Positions 4,469-6,850 of a stretch of 6,850 nucleotides of DNA are shown in pieces. Source of the DNA: Actinomycetes bacterium (lineage in GTDB: Bacteria; Actinomycetota; Acidimicrobiia; Acidimicrobiales; Microtrichaceae); contig JAFAFZ010000140.1 in assembly GCA_023423215.1 (NCBI GenBank), forward strand, positions 1 to 6,850. The letters run 5' to 3'. The stretch's first letter is position 1; each line of letters opens with the position of its first letter. Position numbers and translations under genes: made by a program. Under the pieces are notes generated by a model that was given only the letters and a program-made list of their open reading frames with translations, was not told the origin of the DNA and ran no database searches.

Positions 4469-5044
4469 TCAGAGCTCCTTGGTCGTGGCGACCGTCCCGT
4501 CACGGTGGAAGGTCCGCCACGTGCCGGTCTGCTCGTCGGCGCGGAACCGGCCGCTGCGCATCAGCGAACCGTCCTTGCGGAAGAACTCCCAGGCGCCGGT
4601 CATGACCCCGTCCTTCATGCGCCCCGTCGACTTCACCGTGCCGTCGTCGTAGTACGCCACGACGGGACCGTTCCGCACCTGCTCGAGCTCGTCCAAGCGC
4701 AGCCGCACGAGACGCCGGACCAACGTCACCGGCAGCTTCCCCCCGATCGGGAACTGCAGCCCGCCCTTCGACACCTCGTAGCCGTCCACCAGGTCCCCCG
4801 CACGGGCGAGCACGTCACCGCTCATCGGGTAGTAGCCGCAGTGGTCCGCGAACCCGGCGAAGCCGGCGACCCCCTTGCCGCCCAGCAGGAACGTCGGCAT
4901 GCCGTAGGTGATGCCTTCGCCCGCGTTCGGCAGCACCTTCTGCAGCGCCGTGCGCACCCGCTCGAGCGTGGCGCGCACCGGCGGGTCCAGCCCCACCAGG
5001 TACTCGTCGACCCGGGTGCGTCCGTCGGTCGGTGCGTCGGCCAT
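4469..5044 (-). CDS. DUF1801 (YdhG-like) protein with C-terminal MORN-type repeats
   Basis: This 191-residue protein has two parts. Residues 8-122 are a DUF1801/YdhG-like domain: VDEYLVGLDPPVRATLERVR (12-31), YGMPTF (47-52), the GFAGFADHCGYYP block (61-73) and YEVSKGGLQFPIGGKLP (89-105) are the family hallmarks. The Bacillus member YdhG (Fra) has been described as a frataxin-like iron chaperone, but most family members are uncharacterised. Residues 131-191 hold about two and a half repeats of roughly 24 residues: DDGTVKSTGRMKDGVMTGAW (133-152), DGSLMRSGRFRADEQTGTW (158-176), then DGTVATTKEL (182-191). They match the MORN-variant type (DGxxxxxGxxxxGxxxGxW). Single-domain relatives stop near residue 125. 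There is no signal peptide. The ATG at 5044 precedes the domain closely; CACCAT lies six bases upstream as an imperfect -10 and no Shine-Dalgarno is seen. The adjacent divergent gene encodes a molybdenum hydroxylase. Confidence 0.88.
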   Translation of the reverse strand: MADAPTDGRTRVDEYLVGLDPPVRATLERVRTALQKVLPNAGEGITYGMPTFLLGGKGVAGFAGFADHCGYYPMSGDVLARAGDLVDGYEVSKGGLQFPIGGKLPVTLVRRLVRLRLDELEQVRNGPVVAYYDDGTVKSTGRMKDGVMTGAWEFFRKDGSLMRSGRFRADEQTGTWRTFHRDGTVATTKEL

Positions 5045-5158
5045 CCCGACATGGTGGCCGATGGCGTGGCGCCGGGTCGCCGATCCGGGCGTTCTCGTCC
5101 CCGGAGCGCTGACGACGCAGTGCCGAACCGCCCCGGGGACCGAGGGTGCGAGGTCGTG

Positions 5159-5176
5159 TATCCTATATGAAATGAT
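5159..5176. promoter_or_regulatory. AT-rich promoter/operator island before the molybdenum hydroxylase gene
   Basis: This is a conspicuous AT-rich block in GC-rich DNA. On the + strand TATCCT (5159-5164) is a good TANNNT -10, with GGGACC (5136-5141) a weak -35 at 17 bases; the start would lie about 40 bases before the GTG at 5210. On the minus strand TAGGAT (5165-5160) also fits TANNNT and could fire towards the DUF1801 gene. Bases 5160-5176 form an imperfect 17-bp palindrome with outer arms ATC/GAT, a plausible regulator site overlapping the promoter. Confidence 0.45.
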
Positions 5177-5200
5177 CCCGGCGTAGCGGTCGGGCGGAGC

Positions 5201-5205
5201 GGAGG
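5201..5205 (+). promoter_or_regulatory. Shine-Dalgarno GGAGG deciding the GTG start at 5210
   Basis: GGAGG lies four bases before GTG (5210-5212). It is the strongest ribosome site in the window and selects this GTG as the start of the molybdenum hydroxylase gene. Confidence 0.7.
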
Positions 5206-5209
5206 TCTC

Positions 5210-6850
5210 GTGACGAGCGACCGACAGGAACCCACCGGACCGACGGGGTTCATCGGTGCGGCCGTACCCCGCCTCGAGGACGAGCGGCTCCTGCGCGGCC
5301 GAGGCCGCTACATCGCGGACCTGCGCCTGCCCGACATGGTGGACGTCGCGTTCGCCCGCTCCCAGGTCCCCCACGCACGGCTGCTCGGCGTCGACACCGC
5401 CGCGGCGCTGGGCGCGCCCGGCGTGATCGACGTCGTCACCGCAGCGGACATGGTGGACGTCGTCGCAGTGCCCGACCTGCTCGAGCTGCAGCGTCCCGTC
5501 GCCCACTTCCCGCTCGCTCGGGACAAGGTGCGCCACGTCGGCGAGGCGTTCGCCGCGGTCGTCGCGACGGACCGCTACCTGGCCGAGGACGCCGTCGAGC
5601 TGCTCGAGGTGCACCAGGACGTGCTGCCGACGGTGACCGACCCTGCAGCCGCCCTCGCCCCGGGCGCCACGCTCGTCTACGAGGACTGGGGCGACAACGT
5701 GCTGGGCGAGGCGGTCACCGGCGACCCGGCCGCCACCGACGCGCTGTTCGCCCGGCACCGCGTCGTGCGGGGCGAGTTCCGGGTGCAGCGCCAGGGCTCC
5801 ATGCCGATGGAACCCCGCGGTGTGATCGCCGACTGGGACGGCGACCGCCTGACGATCTGGTCCTCGACGCAGGTCCCCCACATGGTGCGCGGCATCGCGG
5901 CCCAGGTGCTCGGACTGCCGGAGCGCGACATCCGGGTCGTCGCCACGGACCTGGGCGGCGGGTTCGGCCTGAAGTCCGAGATCCACCCGGAGGAGTACGT
6001 CGTGCCGTGGATCGCCCGTCGCCTCGGGCGTCCGGTGCGTTGGCTCGAGGACCGCTACGAGCACATGGTGGCCGCCTGCCAGTCACGCGACGTGCAGGTC
6101 GTGCTCGAGGGCGCCTTCCGCGACGACGGCCGGCTCGTCGGCCTGCGCGGCTCGGTCGTGCAGGACGCGGGGACCGGCGCCATCTATCCGAGCGGCGGCG
6201 CCTGCGCGTTCGTGACCGCCGCAGCGACGCACGGCCCGTACCGCATCGAGCAGCACTCGATGCGGGTGGTCCTGGCGGTCACCAACAAGATGGCCAACGG
6301 CGCGTACCGCGGCTTCGGCGCACCGGAGGGCATCTTCGCGATCGAACGGCTGATGGACCTGGCGGCCGAGGAGCTCGGGATCGACCGGGCGGACGTGCGA
6401 CGCCGCAGCCTGCTCACCCACGACGACCTGCCGTACATGTCGCCGACCGGTGCGAGGATCCACTCGGGATCGCACCACGAGGCGTTCGACCGCGCCGCCG
6501 AGCTCGGCCGCCTCGCCGCCGAGGAGGAGCGGGCTCGTCGCGGCGAGAGCGAGGACCGCCGCATCGGCTGGGGCGTCGTCCCGTACGTCCAGGGCACCGC
6601 CGCCACGTACTTCGCCGGCACGGGCTACTTCACCTCGCAGGACTCGTGCAGCATCCGCTTCGATCCGGACGGCGGTGCGACCGTCGCGCTCGGCATCGCT
6701 GCGTGCGGCCAGGGTGCGCACACCACGGCGACCGCGGTGGCCGCAACGGCGCTCGGCCTGCCGCTCGACGCGGTGCGGGTCGTGATGGGCGACACCGACA
6801 CCGCCGCGTACGGCCTGGGCGCCTGGGGCAGCCGCGGCGCCGTCGGGGCC
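5210..6850 (+). CDS. Xanthine dehydrogenase-family molybdenum-cofactor large subunit (partial, 3' end missing)
   Basis: 547 codons are present and the frame is open at the window edge; relatives are usually about 750-800 residues, so roughly the last quarter is missing. The family hydroxylates aldehydes, purines, N-heterocycles or related compounds using water, passing electrons to FeS and FAD subunits. Residues 18-145 form the alpha/beta hammerhead domain (RGRGRYIADLRLPD, then KVRHVGEAFAAVVATDRYLA at 106-125). The cofactor domain begins near 165. It shows MEPRG (200-204), SSTQVPH (218-224), LGGGFGLKSE (248-257), AYRGFGAPEG (365-374), CGQGAHTT (499-506), GDTD (527-530) and GAWGSRG (537-543). 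The catalytic Glu lies beyond the window. It lacks the AYRCSFR signature of form I CO dehydrogenase, so it is not coxL of that type. No signal peptide is visible, so it is probably cytosolic. The substrate is unknown. It starts its transcription unit; partner subunits may lie downstream. Confidence 0.95.
   Translation, partial: MTSDRQEPTGPTGFIGAAVPRLEDERLLRGRGRYIADLRLPDMVDVAFARSQVPHARLLGVDTAAALGAPGVIDVVTAADMVDVVAVPDLLELQRPVAHFPLARDKVRHVGEAFAAVVATDRYLAEDAVELLEVHQDVLPTVTDPAAALAPGATLVYEDWGDNVLGEAVTGDPAATDALFARHRVVRGEFRVQRQGSMPMEPRGVIADWDGDRLTIWSSTQVPHMVRGIAAQVLGLPERDIRVVATDLGGGFGLKSEIHPEEYVVPWIARRLGRPVRWLEDRYEHMVAACQSRDVQVVLEGAFRDDGRLVGLRGSVVQDAGTGAIYPSGGACAFVTAAATHGPYRIEQHSMRVVLAVTNKMANGAYRGFGAPEGIFAIERLMDLAAEELGIDRADVRRRSLLTHDDLPYMSPTGARIHSGSHHEAFDRAAELGRLAAEEERARRGESEDRRIGWGVVPYVQGTAATYFAGTGYFTSQDSCSIRFDPDGGATVALGIAACGQGAHTTATAVAATALGLPLDAVRVVMGDTDTAAYGLGAWGSRGAVGA

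Noticed and set aside
5045..6064. Minus-strand extension of the DUF1801 frame across the hydroxylase gene
   Set aside because: It lies antisense to the molybdenum hydroxylase coding region and is His/Arg/Val-rich low-complexity sequence; the domain begins just after the ATG at 5044.
6083..6721. Minus-strand open frame opposite the molybdenum hydroxylase
   Set aside because: The + strand carries unmistakable family motifs throughout this interval; the antisense frame reflects codon bias.
5210..6850. Carbon monoxide dehydrogenase large subunit (coxL)
   Set aside because: The Cys-containing AYRCSFR signature of form I enzymes is absent; the corresponding motif is AYRGFGAPEG.
1..6850. CRISPR array, insertion sequence, or defence/toxin cassette
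   Set aside because: No regularly spaced repeats, transposase, terminal inverted repeats or recognisable defence protein were seen. The MORN-type repeats alone, though named after toxin-antitoxin variants in some databases, are not evidence of a toxin system.

Overview
The window is very GC-rich. Its genes use G/C at the third codon position, have short intergenic gaps, and often show TANNNT -10 boxes directly upstream of the start. This fits a high-GC actinobacterium. An Acidimicrobiia-like lineage is my best guess, but it is inference only; no marker gene here settles it.

Layout. At the left edge is a possible 12-codon tail of a + strand gene, then about 170 bases with no convincing gene. 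Two minus-strand genes follow: dcd (206-775), a dCTP deaminase whose motifs match the bifunctional deaminase/dUTPase type, and a heme-binding beta-barrel (FABP/nitrobindin-like) protein (843-1586). A divergent region leads to tRNA-Gly(CCC) (1801-1874), which has an encoded CCA and a strong hairpin terminator. Four + strand genes come next: an uncharacterised 254-residue protein (1939-2703), an SDR oxidoreductase (2760-3590), an uncharacterised 173-residue protein (3619-4140), and a 52-residue single-span membrane protein (4128-4286) whose start overlaps the end of its neighbour. Converging on these is a minus-strand DUF1801 protein with MORN-like repeats fused at its C-terminus (4469-5044). 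Diverging from that gene is a long + strand gene for the molybdenum-cofactor large subunit of a xanthine dehydrogenase-family enzyme (from 5210), cut by the window end.

Most of this is ordinary chromosomal housekeeping and accessory metabolism. The genes do not form one pathway: dcd serves pyrimidine nucleotide supply, the SDR and the molybdenum hydroxylase are redox enzymes of unknown substrate, and several small proteins are uncharacterised. I see no mobile element, CRISPR array or defence cassette, and I do not claim a new multi-gene system. The items most worth a second look are the leaderless-type promoters that fix two start codons with identical spacing, the AT-rich imperfect palindrome upstream of the molybdenum hydroxylase gene, the DUF1801-MORN fusion, the overlapping small membrane protein, and the two proteins of unknown function.
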